Source: Gemmatimonadota bacterium (GTDB lineage: Bacteria; Gemmatimonadota; Gemmatimonadetes; Longimicrobiales; Gaopeijiaceae). From it: DNA of 64,000 bases. The notes under the pieces were generated by a model that searched no databases, had not been told where the DNA came from, and saw only the letters and a list, made by a program, of their open reading frames with translations. Positions 28,076 to 36,760 of the stretch are shown here, piece after piece. The stretch is taken from contig JAJCZZ010000059.1 of the NCBI GenBank assembly GCA_029262115.1, positions 64,501 to 128,500 of the forward strand. The letters run 5' to 3'. A program made the position numbers and the translations under genes. Position 1 is the first letter of the stretch; each line of letters starts with the position of its first letter.

Positions 28076-28777
28076 TCACCCGTCCGCGCGTCCGGCGCGC
28101 GACGGAGCATCGGGATCCGGGAAATGCACTTCCTGCGGCTCCCGACCGACGGCACGTTCGGCGGGGATGTAGAAGCGGTCCACGTCCTGAGCGAGCGCCC
28201 TGCGGGTCTGCTCGGCCCGGGAGAAGCGTCCGCGCAGCGGGAAGTCCTTCCGTAGAGGGTGCCCCTCCGCGTAGTCCTTTGGCATGAGGATGCGACGCAG
28301 GTCGGGGTGTCCCTTGAAGGTGATGCCGAACATGTCGTAGACCTCTCTCTCCAGCCAGTTCGCCCCGTTCCACATCGGCACGACCGAGTCGATCGTGAGG
28401 GCGTCGACGTCCAGCAAGCACTTCACGCGGAGGCGGTGCTTGTGCGTCAGCGAGAAAAGCTGGTAGACGACCTGGAGCGGCGCGCCCCCTCCGAAGTCCA
28501 CCGCGGTCACGTCCGCGAGGTGGTTGTACGCCTGGGCGGGGTCGTCACGGAGCCACCGGATGATCTCTACGTTGCGGGACGGATCCACGTGGACGACGTG
28601 CTGCTCGTCCGCGACCACTTCGTGGTGGAGAACGGCGTCGCCGAAGCGCTCCATGAGTGCGACCACGGTAGGATGACCGGACGGATCGCTGGGCGGCCCA
28701 GCCGCGGGCTCCACAACGTCGGAGGCCCGAGGCCCCGCGTCGAGGGCATCGAGTTCGCTCAGAGAATCGTCACTCAT
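28076..28777 (-). CDS. nuoC: NADH-quinone oxidoreductase subunit C
   Basis: The 30-kDa-type subunit is recognised by [19 protein letters not shown] followed by [20 protein letters not shown]. About 35 low-complexity residues precede the conserved domain. The ATG overlaps the nuoB stop by 4 bp. It is part of the quinone-reducing module with NuoB, NuoD and NuoI. It has 233 residues. Confidence 0.97.
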   Translation of the reverse strand: MSDDSLSELDALDAGPRASDVVEPAAGPPSDPSGHPTVVALMERFGDAVLHHEVVADEQHVVHVDPSRNVEIIRWLRDDPAQAYNHLADVTAVDFGGGAPLQVVYQLFSLTHKHRLRVKCLLDVDALTIDSVVPMWNGANWLEREVYDMFGITFKGHPDLRRILMPKDYAEGHPLRKDFPLRGRFSRAEQTRRALAQDVDRFYIPAERAVGREPQEVHFPDPDAPSRAGRADG

Positions 28778-29469
28778 GGCGTCGTGATGTCGGCCGCGTC
28801 TCCGAGGGGGCCTTCAGGCGCGTCAACGCCGACCTCGGACAGCTCTTCCTGGAGCGTCGAGTTACCGAACGGTCCCGTCAGCCCCACGATCTCCTCGGTG
28901 TTCGCACGCGGGCGGGCCACCGACATCGGGTCCTCGGCGCGTAGCTCGAAGTGCTGATCCAACGACTCCTGACGGATCTTCTCCTGGACCATCATCAGGC
29001 CGTAGATGAGCGCCTCGGGACGCGGCGGGCACCCGGGGATGTAGACGTCCACGGGGACGATGGTGTCGATGCCCTGCACCATCGAGTACACGTCGAACAC
29101 ACCGCCGGAGGAGGCACACGCGCCCATCGAAATGCACCACTTGGGTTGAGGCATCTGGTCCCAGATCCGGCGCAGCACGGGCGCCAGTTTGTACGGGACC
29201 CGCCCGGCGCAGATCAAGACGTCCGCCTGCCGAGGGCTGAAGGACATCCTCTCCATCCCGAACCGGGCGATGTCGAAGTTGGATGCCGCCGACGCCATCA
29301 TCTCGATGGCGCAGCACGCCGTGCCGAAGGGCATGGGCCACAGCGAATTACGACGACCCCAGTTGACGACGAAGTCCAGCTTGGTCGTCAGGAACGTCGG
29401 ACCCCCGTCGCCGAAGAGGCCGCCGGAGCGGCCCTTCGAATCCTGGACTATTGCGTCGTTCAGTCCCAC
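28774..29469 (-). CDS. nuoB: NADH-quinone oxidoreductase subunit B
   Basis: NuoB holds cluster N2, the direct donor to quinone. The tandem cysteines in [10 protein letters not shown], then MGACASSGG and PGCPPRPE supply the ligands. A GTG at 29469, six bases after GGGAGG, is the best start and overlaps the end of nuoA by 10 bp; an earlier GTG at 29490 lacks such a site. The C-terminus extends about 50 residues past the N2 domain and is acidic. It has 231 residues. Confidence 0.95.
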   Translation of the reverse strand: MGLNDAIVQDSKGRSGGLFGDGGPTFLTTKLDFVVNWGRRNSLWPMPFGTACCAIEMMASAASNFDIARFGMERMSFSPRQADVLICAGRVPYKLAPVLRRIWDQMPQPKWCISMGACASSGGVFDVYSMVQGIDTIVPVDVYIPGCPPRPEALIYGLMMVQEKIRQESLDQHFELRAEDPMSVARPRANTEEIVGLTGPFGNSTLQEELSEVGVDAPEGPLGDAADITTP

Positions 29470-29816
29470 TCCAGACCTCCCTTTTTCCACTCGTAGAGCA
29501 GACCCACGGCAAGGACCACGACGAACATCGTCATGGCGAGGAACGCGCTCCAGCCGAGCTCACGCATCTGGACCGCCCACGGGATCAAGAAGATCGTCTC
29601 CAGATCGAAGACGATGAAGCTGATGGCCACCATGTAGAACTTGACGGAAAAGCGCGCCCGCGTGTCGCCGAGCGGAATCATGCCGGATTCGTACGGCATT
29701 TCCTTCTGGGCCGTCGGGCGGCGGGGGCTCAAGATGTGTGATGCGACCATCATCCCGACCGCGTTCAGGACGGAAACCGTGAACAGCAGAAGAAGGGGGA
29801 GGTAGGCTCCCGACAT
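29460..29816 (-). CDS. nuoA: NADH-quinone oxidoreductase subunit A
   Basis: NuoA is a three-helix membrane subunit near the quinone site. The conserved [33 protein letters not shown] region holds the loop cysteine position (here serine) and the acidic residues of helix 2. The ATG at 29816 gives 118 residues. An in-frame GTG at 29846 would add 10 residues and lie only a few bases after the expected transcription start, so a leaderless start there is possible. It opens the nuo operon. Confidence 0.93.
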   Translation of the reverse strand: MSGAYLPLLLLFTVSVLNAVGMMVASHILSPRRPTAQKEMPYESGMIPLGDTRARFSVKFYMVAISFIVFDLETIFLIPWAVQMRELGWSAFLAMTMFVVVLAVGLLYEWKKGGLEWD

Positions 29817-29856
29817 GGCGGCGCCAGGGTTTGTGAAATTGTTCACGTGAGTCGAA

Positions 29857-29886
29857 AAGGTACCCGAAGCCCAACGAGGGTGTCAA
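29857..29886 (-). promoter_or_regulatory. Predicted nuo operon promoter
   Basis: A perfect TTGACA (29886-29881 on the minus strand) is followed by an 18-bp spacer and TACCTT (29862-29857). Initiation near 29850 would leave about 34 nt before the nuoA ATG. It lies in the divergent gap between nuoA and dcd and is the only strong promoter seen for the 15-kb operon. Confidence 0.6.
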
Positions 29887-30035
29887 GCAGGCAAAATCCC
29901 CAAAAATCAGGGTTTTTTACCGATTTGCCCCCCCCACCGGCCGCCCCTATCTTGCCCGCCACTTCCACCCGGTCCGAGCCCTGCTGGAAGGGCACCCCGC
30001 CCCGGGACCTTCGTTCCGCCAAGACCGACGCACCC

Positions 30036-30590
30036 ATGCCCATCAAGTGTGACAAATGGATCCGTAGGATGTCTCAGGATCACGGGATGATCGAGCCGTT
30101 CGAGGCCGGTCAGGTTCGCGAGGGCGTAATCTCCTACGGGCTGTCGTCCTACGGCTACGACATCCGGGTCGCTCCCGAGTTCAAGGTGTTCACGAACGTC
30201 CACAACGTGGTCGTCGACCCGAAGCACTTCGACGATCGCTCGTTCGTCGACATCAACGAAAAAGAGTGCATCATTCCACCAAACTCGTTCGCGCTCGCCC
30301 GGACGCTGGAATACTTCCGCATCCCCAGGGATGTGCTGGTCGTGTGCCTGGGAAAGAGCACGTACGCACGGTGCGGGATCATCGTGAACGTGACCCCGCT
30401 GGAACCGACGTGGGAGGGGTATCTCACCCTCGAGATCAGCAACACGACGCCTCTGCCGGCGAAGATCTACGCGGAGGAGGGGATTGCGCAGTTGCTGTTC
30501 TTCGAGGGAGATGAAGAGCCGGAGACGGCGTACGCGGATCGGAAGGGGAAGTACATGAAGCAGGTGGGCGTCACCCTGCCGAAGATGTGA
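30036..30590 (+). CDS. dcd: dCTP deaminase
   Basis: Dcd deaminates dCTP to dUTP, feeding dTMP synthesis. The 184-residue protein has the trimer signature GYDIR and [31 protein letters not shown], which includes the catalytic arginine, serine and glutamate. The ATG at 30036 fits the family N-terminus ([12 protein letters not shown]); longer in-frame starts pass through the nuo promoter region. It is one of only three genes on the plus strand and is transcribed away from nuo. Whether it also hydrolyses dUTP cannot be told from sequence. Confidence 0.96.
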   Translation: MPIKCDKWIRRMSQDHGMIEPFEAGQVREGVISYGLSSYGYDIRVAPEFKVFTNVHNVVVDPKHFDDRSFVDINEKECIIPPNSFALARTLEYFRIPRDVLVVCLGKSTYARCGIIVNVTPLEPTWEGYLTLEISNTTPLPAKIYAEEGIAQLLFFEGDEEPETAYADRKGKYMKQVGVTLPKM

Positions 30591-30658
30591 TTCCTGCTGC
30601 CGGGAGGTGCGAGGGAGCGCCTGTGTTCCGGGAGCTTCGAGGTCTGTAGGGGGCTGTG

Positions 30659-30692
30659 AGGCAGCAGAACTACTCGGGGATTTCTGCTGCCT
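30659..30692. terminator. Inverted repeat between dcd and the PQQ dehydrogenase gene
   Basis: AGGCAGCAGAA (30659-30669) and TTCTGCTGCCT (30682-30692) are perfect 11-bp complements around a 12-nt loop. The site lies between two convergent genes, where a bidirectional terminator would be expected. No T-run follows on either strand, so the role is uncertain. The remaining bases from 30591 to 30861 contain no recognisable gene. Confidence 0.4.
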
Positions 30693-30861
30693 GCGTTCGG
30701 AGGGGCGCTCGCTTCTCGAGCCGGGTCGATCGGGGGTGCGTGGTGGGCGGCGGAATCCCCTCGGTGGCGGCGGGGTGGTGGCACACGGGCGTGTTATCCC
30801 GACCTGGCAGGCCTATCGGGGCTCAGGACGGCGCTGTCGTGATGCGCGCTCCGGTCGAGGA

Positions 30862-32817
30862 TCAGGTCGGCTCCAGGCTGTACCCGACGATCCAGTCGCC
30901 GGGGGAACCTATCCCCGCCCTGCCTCCTGCTGCGATCACCACGTACTGAACCCCTTCGTGTTGGTAGGTCATGGGGGTGGCCTGACCGCCAGCCGGCAAT
31001 TTCGCTGTCCACAACACCCGCCCCGTCTCTATGTCGAATGCTCGGATGTGGTCGTCCTGCGAAGCGCCGATGAACACGAGACCTCCTTCCGTCACCAGCG
31101 GGCCGCCAAACGCGAGCGAGCCCCATTCGGCCGCGGCCTCGAGGAACGTCAGGGACGGGACAGTTCCGAGCGGGGCCGTCCACAGAGTCGTCTCGGTATC
31201 GAGGTCCAACGCGATCACAAGACTCCATGGCGGCGGAGTGCACGGAACTCCCGACGGCGCCACGAGAGGCTTCCTCGTGGCGTTGAATGGCACGCCGAGC
31301 GCAGGTCGGATTCCCGCGGAAATTGGTTGGAGTTCGACCACTGTCGCCAGTCGTTTCAAGGCCACGATCAGCACACGCCGACTCGGGTCCCAGGCCATCC
31401 CGTCCCAGTTGACGCCACCCCAAAACCCCGGCCACACGACAGTGCCCTCGAGAGATGGTGGAGTGAACGTCCCCTCGTTCCGGAGGCGGGCCATCTCGGT
31501 GCGACACGCCACTCGGTCCACCCCCGTCACCCCGAAGACCGAGTCCGGTGAAAGATATCGTTCTTGGAGGGTGGGCCACCTTGGAAACGGCTGGGTGGGC
31601 CACGCGCGTTCTCCTGGAACGTCACTCGTCGGGACGGGAAGTTCTGCCACCGGGATCAATGGCTCGCCGGTCCGTCGGTCCAGAATGAACAAGCTCCCTG
31701 ATTTGGTTCCGACAACGACGGCAGGAACATCACCACCGTTTCGCCGCATCGAGACCAGGACCGGTTGTGCCGCCACATCGTAGTCCCAGAGGTCGTGGTG
31801 CACCACCTGAAACGACCACACGACGGATCCTGATGCGGCATCTACAGCGACGATCGAGTTCGCGAAATCGTTCCGGCCAGGACGTAGGCCCCCGTAGGAA
31901 TCGGGCCCCGCACTCGAGGTGGGCAGATAGACCAGTCCGAGGTCTTCGTCCGCCGACATCACACCCCATACGTTCCCACCTGCGGTCCGGACCGCAGTCT
32001 CCGGCGTCCAGAAGTCCCAGGCCTTATGGTCAGGACTCCTGGGAATGGGGTCGAAGCTCCAACGAAGTACGCCCGTGTCCGCGTCGTAGGCACGCACAAC
32101 TCCAGAGGCGGTGCCCCCTCCCCCGTTGGTTCGTACCGATGATCCGACCACGACCAAGTCGCCCACGACGATCGGCGGCGACGTCGTGGAGTAGTCCCAG
32201 GTTTCGACGACGGTTCCCGGGATCTCTACCCCGGTATCCAGACGCACCCTCCCCTCGGTTCCAAATCGAGAACAGGGACGGCCAGAATGGGCGTCGAGTG
32301 CGACCAGTTCCGAAGCAACAGTGGCTACGATCACACGGTCGGCGCACACCCCTCCGCTACCATTCCGTCTGCTCCACACGGCGACCCCGCGCGACGTGAA
32401 CCCTTCCACATATAACACTGACAGATCGACGTCCGTATCGAACCGCCATTGGATGGTCCCGTCGCCAGGGTTCAGTGCAAGAACCTGCCCGTGAGGCGTG
32501 CTGACGAAGAGGCGGCTCTTCCAGTAGAGGGGGGTCACTTCAAATCTAAATGGCGTCCCGGCCTCTCCCTCCGACGGCCAGGATCGGCCACCCAATCGAG
32601 TCGCCCATGCTACGCGCAGCCTTTGGACATTCTCTCGACGGACCAGGCGCAAAGGCGAATACTTGTTGCCCCCTGCATCTCCAGCCCAGACCGGCCACTC
32701 TACAGACTCATCGCTTCTCCCGCACGTCGATCCACCCAAAAGTAGGGCGGAGACCGTCCAACCGACCAAGAGGGCACGATACCGCCCTTGGCGGCCTCCA
32801 CCGCGAAGGTGCCTCAC
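30862..32817 (-). CDS. PQQ-binding beta-propeller dehydrogenase
   Basis: The 651-residue protein resembles membrane-associated pyrroloquinoline quinone dehydrogenases that oxidise sugars or alcohols in the periplasm. Propeller repeats are visible, such as ALNPGDGTIQWRFDTD, AYDADTGVLRWSFDP, VAVDAASGSVVWSFQ, HHDLWDYDVAAQPVL and AFDIETGRVLWTAKLPAGGQATP. There is an N-terminal hydrophobic segment (13-32) and no CxxCH heme site. The substrate is unknown. The start is GTG with no close ribosome site. It is the third gene of a run with the two secreted-protein genes at 32831 and 33615. No PQQ synthesis genes are in the window. Confidence 0.85.
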   Translation of the reverse strand: MRHLRGGGRQGRYRALLVGWTVSALLLGGSTCGRSDESVEWPVWAGDAGGNKYSPLRLVRRENVQRLRVAWATRLGGRSWPSEGEAGTPFRFEVTPLYWKSRLFVSTPHGQVLALNPGDGTIQWRFDTDVDLSVLYVEGFTSRGVAVWSRRNGSGGVCADRVIVATVASELVALDAHSGRPCSRFGTEGRVRLDTGVEIPGTVVETWDYSTTSPPIVVGDLVVVGSSVRTNGGGGTASGVVRAYDADTGVLRWSFDPIPRSPDHKAWDFWTPETAVRTAGGNVWGVMSADEDLGLVYLPTSSAGPDSYGGLRPGRNDFANSIVAVDAASGSVVWSFQVVHHDLWDYDVAAQPVLVSMRRNGGDVPAVVVGTKSGSLFILDRRTGEPLIPVAELPVPTSDVPGERAWPTQPFPRWPTLQERYLSPDSVFGVTGVDRVACRTEMARLRNEGTFTPPSLEGTVVWPGFWGGVNWDGMAWDPSRRVLIVALKRLATVVELQPISAGIRPALGVPFNATRKPLVAPSGVPCTPPPWSLVIALDLDTETTLWTAPLGTVPSLTFLEAAAEWGSLAFGGPLVTEGGLVFIGASQDDHIRAFDIETGRVLWTAKLPAGGQATPMTYQHEGVQYVVIAAGGRAGIGSPGDWIVGYSLEPT

Positions 32818-32830
32818 CGGGCCGGATCCA

Positions 32831-33604
32831 CTATCCCCCCCGAAGTCTCTTCGCCGCGCGTTCCCGAGTCATGGAGATGATCTCAGGATCCTGAATCCCA
32901 CGAGCCCGTGACGCGTTGGCATCGTTCGCGAGTTCTCGGACGATGCCGACGAGCCCTGGGTCGTCCAAACGGACAGCGACATCGATCGCAGCCCACACCG
33001 TCGTGAAGTACTCTGGACCGGTGAGACGCAATCGCACAGCGTCCCTGATGCTCTCGGTATCGCTCGCCGACAGCCCTGACTCGGCGGTCAGCATCAGCCC
33101 AAGCGTTTTGAGACCGTAGTCGATCAAGCTGTAGTGGCTAGCGTCCGTTACGACGGCAACCAAGTCTGGGACCGCGACACGGCCGAACTCGACCAGCGCC
33201 TCCGAGGCAAATCGTCCGCCGTAGTACGCACGGGCGAGGGCGCTCACCGACTCCAGATCGCGGATCTCCGCGACCCGCTGGGCTACGGAGGCGATGAACT
33301 CTGGGTTCTCATAAACGTCGACTGTCTCTCCCGACACCAGCACCTCTGATACGACCCCGTTCAAGAGGTGGAGGAGCTGGATTAGGGCTCGTGAGAGCTC
33401 AGGCCCTACCTCGTCCGGTGGGATTGATAGGCTCTCGTAGAAGGCCTGCCTGCGCTCATCGGCTTCTGGACTCCCCAGTCGCGCCGCCAACTGGCCCTGC
33501 TGTTCGCGTTCAGCGGGGTCGGACTGAGCGCTCAGTCCTCCGAAGGAGAAGGCCACGGCGGCGGCACCCGAAAGAATGACGCGGATGGTCCGGTTGGTCG
33601 TCAT
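32831..33604 (-). CDS. Secreted helical-repeat protein of unknown function
   Basis: The 257-residue product starts at an ATG preceded by GGAGGA and carries a signal peptide (MTTNRTIRVILSGAAAVAFSFGGLSAQ). The mature part is helical with loosely repeated units (for example AEIRDLESVSALARAYYGG, ALVEFGRVAVPDLVAVV, AIDVAVRLDDPGLVGIVRELAND), which suggests HEAT-like repeats. No catalytic motif is seen. It lies 10 bp after the peptidase gene and 13 bp before the PQQ dehydrogenase gene. Confidence 0.7.
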   Translation of the reverse strand: MTTNRTIRVILSGAAAVAFSFGGLSAQSDPAEREQQGQLAARLGSPEADERRQAFYESLSIPPDEVGPELSRALIQLLHLLNGVVSEVLVSGETVDVYENPEFIASVAQRVAEIRDLESVSALARAYYGGRFASEALVEFGRVAVPDLVAVVTDASHYSLIDYGLKTLGLMLTAESGLSASDTESIRDAVRLRLTGPEYFTTVWAAIDVAVRLDDPGLVGIVRELANDANASRARGIQDPEIISMTRERAAKRLRGG

Positions 33605-33614
33605 TGCTCCTCCA

Positions 33615-34370
33615 TCACCAAGCGGCGTGATAGTGACGATCTGCATACATCTCCCAGTCAAACGATAGGAACGGGGCTGGACTGGTACTCTCCGCCGCTG
33701 CTTTCATGAGATTGAACTCGATTTCCGTCCACATGATGGTCCCGTTCACCACCCAACTGTGATCCTCCGAGTACATGTCCCCGGCACGGCCGTGCATGTG
33801 GTAGCTTTGAGTCGCCCCGCCCACGCTGTTGTTACCGTGCGGACAGCGGTATCCGGAGGTAAGCAGAATGCCGCCCCGATTGTAGTTCGTGCGTGTCGCC
33901 TCCAAGCCGGTGACTAAGCCTGACGTGACGATCCCCCAGGGGTTGTGGGGATTTCCGTTCGTGAACCCCCCGTTGAGTTCAGACCACGAAAAATTGCCGC
34001 TACCGCCACTCGAAGCGAAGTTGAGGCAGCTCGGTGACAAAGACGACACCCCATAAAAGGTGTACTCTCGAATGATGTCGTCCCGTTCATCTCCGCAGTT
34101 GCCCCAGGAGCAGTTCGGCAAGCTCGGAAAAGCCTGGCAACACTCGGGACTCGGGAGTTCCTGCGTCGCGCACTGGGCCCCATCGGGACCGGTGGCGAAC
34201 TGGATCCCGTCCCATCGTAGCTTCGCCTCAGGAGCCCAAAGTTGTGCCCACGGGTCCGCTGCCTGCTCGCCGAGGGGCTCCGTTATGTCCTGAGCATCGT
34301 CACATGACAGGAGAACACCAGTGAGAAACAATAGGCAGATCATCCCTCCGGGCGTCGATCGTCGTGGCAT
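33615..34370 (-). CDS. Lipoprotein with peptidase M15 domain
   Basis: The 251-residue protein begins at an ATG five bases after GGAGG. Its signal ends in the lipobox LLSC (C23). The C-terminal half matches the M15A-like zinc peptidase fold: TSGYRCPHGNNSVGGA, then S-x-H191-x2-G-x-A-x-D198, and H246-x-H248 near the end, giving the zinc ligands. These enzymes cleave D,D- or L,D-peptide bonds in cell walls. The region between (residues 50-120) is cysteine-rich, which suggests disulfides outside the cytoplasm. It heads the run leading into the secreted protein and PQQ dehydrogenase genes. Confidence 0.82.
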   Translation of the reverse strand: MPRRSTPGGMICLLFLTGVLLSCDDAQDITEPLGEQAADPWAQLWAPEAKLRWDGIQFATGPDGAQCATQELPSPECCQAFPSLPNCSWGNCGDERDDIIREYTFYGVSSLSPSCLNFASSGGSGNFSWSELNGGFTNGNPHNPWGIVTSGLVTGLEATRTNYNRGGILLTSGYRCPHGNNSVGGATQSYHMHGRAGDMYSEDHSWVVNGTIMWTEIEFNLMKAAAESTSPAPFLSFDWEMYADRHYHAAW

Positions 34371-34543
34371 CGGGTCCTCCGGCTTCTGGACAGTCTGTAA
34401 GCTTGTCGGAAGGTGTTCGTCCCAAGGTGCTCGAAATGTGTTCTCAAGTTTCACGGAGATCGACCTGCCACACCATTGATCATTGGACGGATGGGAAGTT
34501 CTAGATCCTTTGATGAATACGCGGTCGGTATGTAGGGGCCCGG

Positions 34544-35238
34544 CTATTTGCTCGACTCCGTGGACCAGGCGCGCGCAACGGCTTGTCCACGGGATTTAGC
34601 ATCGAGCTTGGCGAGAATCGAATGAACATGGGCTTTGACGGTACTGACCGATATTCCCATCTCTCCCGCCATCGCCTTGTTCGAGGCGCCACGTCCATCC
34701 GTGCGAACACTTCGGTCTCGCGCGGAGTCAGGGGAATCGAGGGTTCGCTAAACCCACCGTCCGGCGGCGATTCTGCGCTGGTCCGGTCGATCAACTGTCG
34801 GGGGACGTAGCCGTGACCGGAGGCGGAGAGCATGAGCACCGCCTCGGCCTCCCAGGAGGTCATCCGGGGACTCAGAAAGCCACGGACACGGTGGCGATAC
34901 AGACGATCCACCTCGCGGAGTGACCCGGGTTGCTCCATCAGGACATGGTACGCTTTTCCGCAGACTTGGGAAGCCTCCCCGAGTAGGAACTCAAGGGTGA
35001 CGACGCCGTCGAGGACCACCAGGTCCAAGGGTTTGCCATGAGTCGAAGATGCAAGGCCCGCCGGAGTCGCGAACAGCAAAGGAGCCTCAAAAGCCGCGTG
35101 CTCCCAAAGCAGGTGCTCCACCGTCTTCCGAAAGACGGTAGGGCCCGAAACGATCGCAACTCGGAAGAGCCTGGTTGCGGCTTCCCACGCCACCGGCGGT
35201 GAATCGCTCATCATCCCCATCCATGCTTTCGTCAACAT
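34544..35238 (-). pseudogene. LuxR-type regulator interrupted by a frameshift
   Basis: The first 180 codons encode a receiver-like domain (VAIVSGPTVFRKTVEHLL, LDLVVLDGVV) without the paired acidic residues of a true phospho-acceptor site. They are followed by LTPRETEVFARM, the start of a LuxR HTH. Here the frame is lost. One frame over, the HTH continues as GASNKAMAGEMGISVSTVKA, HVHSILAKLDAKSRG and ends at a TAG at 34544. Adding one G to the GG at 34695-34696 restores a complete protein. It may be a recent mutation, a phase-variable site or an assembly error. In its own frame the broken ORF ends at 34501. Confidence 0.75.
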
Positions 35239-35858
35239 GGGATCTCAACGGATCAACCCCAAGACGAATCCGACGGCGACCGCTTCGCGCGGGCAAGCCG
35301 CGTCTCCTATGATCAAGAGTTGCCTTTCAATTGCGACTTGCGCAAGTAATAAGTGCACACCCGCCTCGGGGCTCCACTTGTGAGGTGAGCCCGACGCCGA
35401 TCCAGTTGTTCCCCGACTCCACGGCGTAGAGCGAGGGAGACATCCTCTCTGCCACCGAGGATGCCGGAAACCAATTCGTTCTGAGTTCGGCCCGAGTGTC
35501 GGCAGTCAGAAGCGGTCCTGCACAGGCATGCTCGGCTGGACTTGCTCGAACTCCACGTCTCGTACGTAAGGCCAAGAGTTGAACGCCCGAGAGGTGGAAT
35601 CGGAGCCGTTATCGGTACTCACGGTGGGAGCAGCGGAAGCTCCGGCCCGAGCTCACCTTTGGCTACTATCCTCCGACGTGCCTGGAGAACGGGGCGCCGC
35701 GTGTCGGCCTACGGCTCTGATCGATCCGCAGGATATCATAGTGCACCAACTCCGACGGCAAACACGGAGTCTTGGTGGTCGACATCCTCACAGATGGCGA
35801 CGACCGGGGTCGGTAGTAGAGCCGGGAAAGTGTCCTAAACTCACCAGGGAGGTCGACC
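35239..35858. other. 620-bp stretch without a recognisable gene
   Basis: This stretch lies between the broken LuxR gene and the tfoX-like gene. Several short frames are open on both strands (for example a minus-strand frame at 35327-35575), but none has a ribosome site, family motif or secretion signal. Base composition looks more even than in the flanking core genes. It may be the remains of a decayed gene. The last 20 bases carry the ribosome site of the next gene. Confidence 0.5.
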
Positions 35859-36185
35859 ATGGCGTACGACGAGGGTCTAGCTCAGCGCATTCGTGAGGTG
35901 ACCGGGGGCGACGAGCTGACCGAAAAGAAGATGTTCGGGGGGCTCTGCTTCCTGAAAAACGGAAACATGGCCTGCGGGATCATCGGCGACGAGCTGATGG
36001 TGCGCGTCGGCAAGGAGGCCTATGCCGAGTGCCTCGCCCTCCCCCACGCGCGGGAGATGAACTTCACCGGCCGCGTGAGCAAGGGCATGGTCTACGTCGG
36101 AGCGGACGGCCTGGTGGGCGACGGCGACCTGGCGGAGTGGGTGGGGCGCGGCGTGGGCTACGCGTCGGGGCTACCGGCCAAGTAG
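35859..36185 (+). CDS. TfoX N-terminal domain protein
   Basis: The 108-residue protein matches the TfoX N-terminal domain alone: MAYDEGLAQRIREV, then the KKMFGGLCFLKNGNMACGI core and a C-terminal helix (GDLAEWVGRGVGYA). In Haemophilus and Vibrio, TfoX/Sxy promotes competence gene expression, but the single-domain form is widespread and its role is not established. A good ribosome site (GGGAGG, six bases before ATG) sets the start. It is convergent with the FKBP lipoprotein gene, 22 bp away. Confidence 0.85.
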   Translation: MAYDEGLAQRIREVTGGDELTEKKMFGGLCFLKNGNMACGIIGDELMVRVGKEAYAECLALPHAREMNFTGRVSKGMVYVGADGLVGDGDLAEWVGRGVGYASGLPAK

Positions 36186-36207
36186 GAGCTACATCAACGA
36201 CACCACG

Positions 36208-36675
36208 TCAGGGACTGATCTCCAGAAGGTGCAGCTGGAAGACGAGCACCGCTCCCGGCGGAACCCGCCCGGAGCCCTGAGCTCCGTAGGCGAGCAACGG
36301 AGGCACGACGATCCTGCGGAGACCGCCAGCTCGCATGCCGCGGACCCCCTGATCGAAGCCTTGGATGGCCCCCCCGGCCCCGAGTCTAAACGGGAAGAGT
36401 CCGGCGTCGAGCTCCTGGCCGGTGCGCAGCCAGAGCACGTACTCGACCCTCGCGCTGTCGCCCACGGCCGCCTCCTGACCCGTTCCAACCACCAGATCCT
36501 GGAGATAGAGGCCGCTCGACGTCCGGGTCATTTGCGCGAGGTCGATGTCGAGGCTCTCGGCGAACTCGACGTCCTCGATGACCTCGAACTCGACGGTGGG
36601 TTCTGTACCGCTGTCGCAGGCGGCGACCGTGAGGGAGGCGACCAGCGGAAGGAGCATGGCGCGTCGGAGTTGCAT
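36208..36675 (-). CDS. FKBP-type peptidyl-prolyl isomerase lipoprotein
   Basis: The 155-residue protein has a lipoprotein signal ending LTVAAC (C20). The FKBP domain is recognised by SGLYLQDLVVGTG, GDSARVEYVLWLRTGQELDAG, FRLGAGGAIQGFDQGVRGMRAGGLRRIVVPPLLAYG and VPPGAVLVFQLHLLEI. Most of the isomerase pocket pattern is present. It should act on proteins folding outside the cytoplasm. It lies 85 bp after the large amidohydrolase gene and has its own possible operator in the gap. Confidence 0.9.
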   Translation of the reverse strand: MQLRRAMLLPLVASLTVAACDSGTEPTVEFEVIEDVEFAESLDIDLAQMTRTSSGLYLQDLVVGTGQEAAVGDSARVEYVLWLRTGQELDAGLFPFRLGAGGAIQGFDQGVRGMRAGGLRRIVVPPLLAYGAQGSGRVPPGAVLVFQLHLLEISP

Positions 36676-36705
36676 CCGGGGAACCTCTCTACCGTGCGAT
36701 GAGCG

Positions 36706-36723
36706 GGGATAGTGTGTTATCCC
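36706..36723. promoter_or_regulatory. 18-bp inverted repeat upstream of the FKBP gene
   Basis: GGGATA and TATCCC flank GTGTGT in the 85-bp gap before the FKBP lipoprotein start. The perfect arms and the position 31 bp before the ATG suit an operator or a short leader hairpin. No clear -35/-10 pair accompanies it. Confidence 0.3.
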
Positions 36724-36760
36724 ATGAATACCGAGGTAGGCGCGTGTGGTTTCCCGGCGC

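Noticed and set aside
29893-29920. AAAATCCCC...AGGGTTTTTT as a terminator or stem between nuoA and dcd
   Set aside because: The pairing needs a bulge, the loop is AT-rich and both flanking genes are transcribed outward, so no terminator is expected here.
35327-35575. Minus-strand frame of 82 codons in the gene-poor stretch
   Set aside because: It has a TTG start, no ribosome site, no known motif and no support from neighbours.
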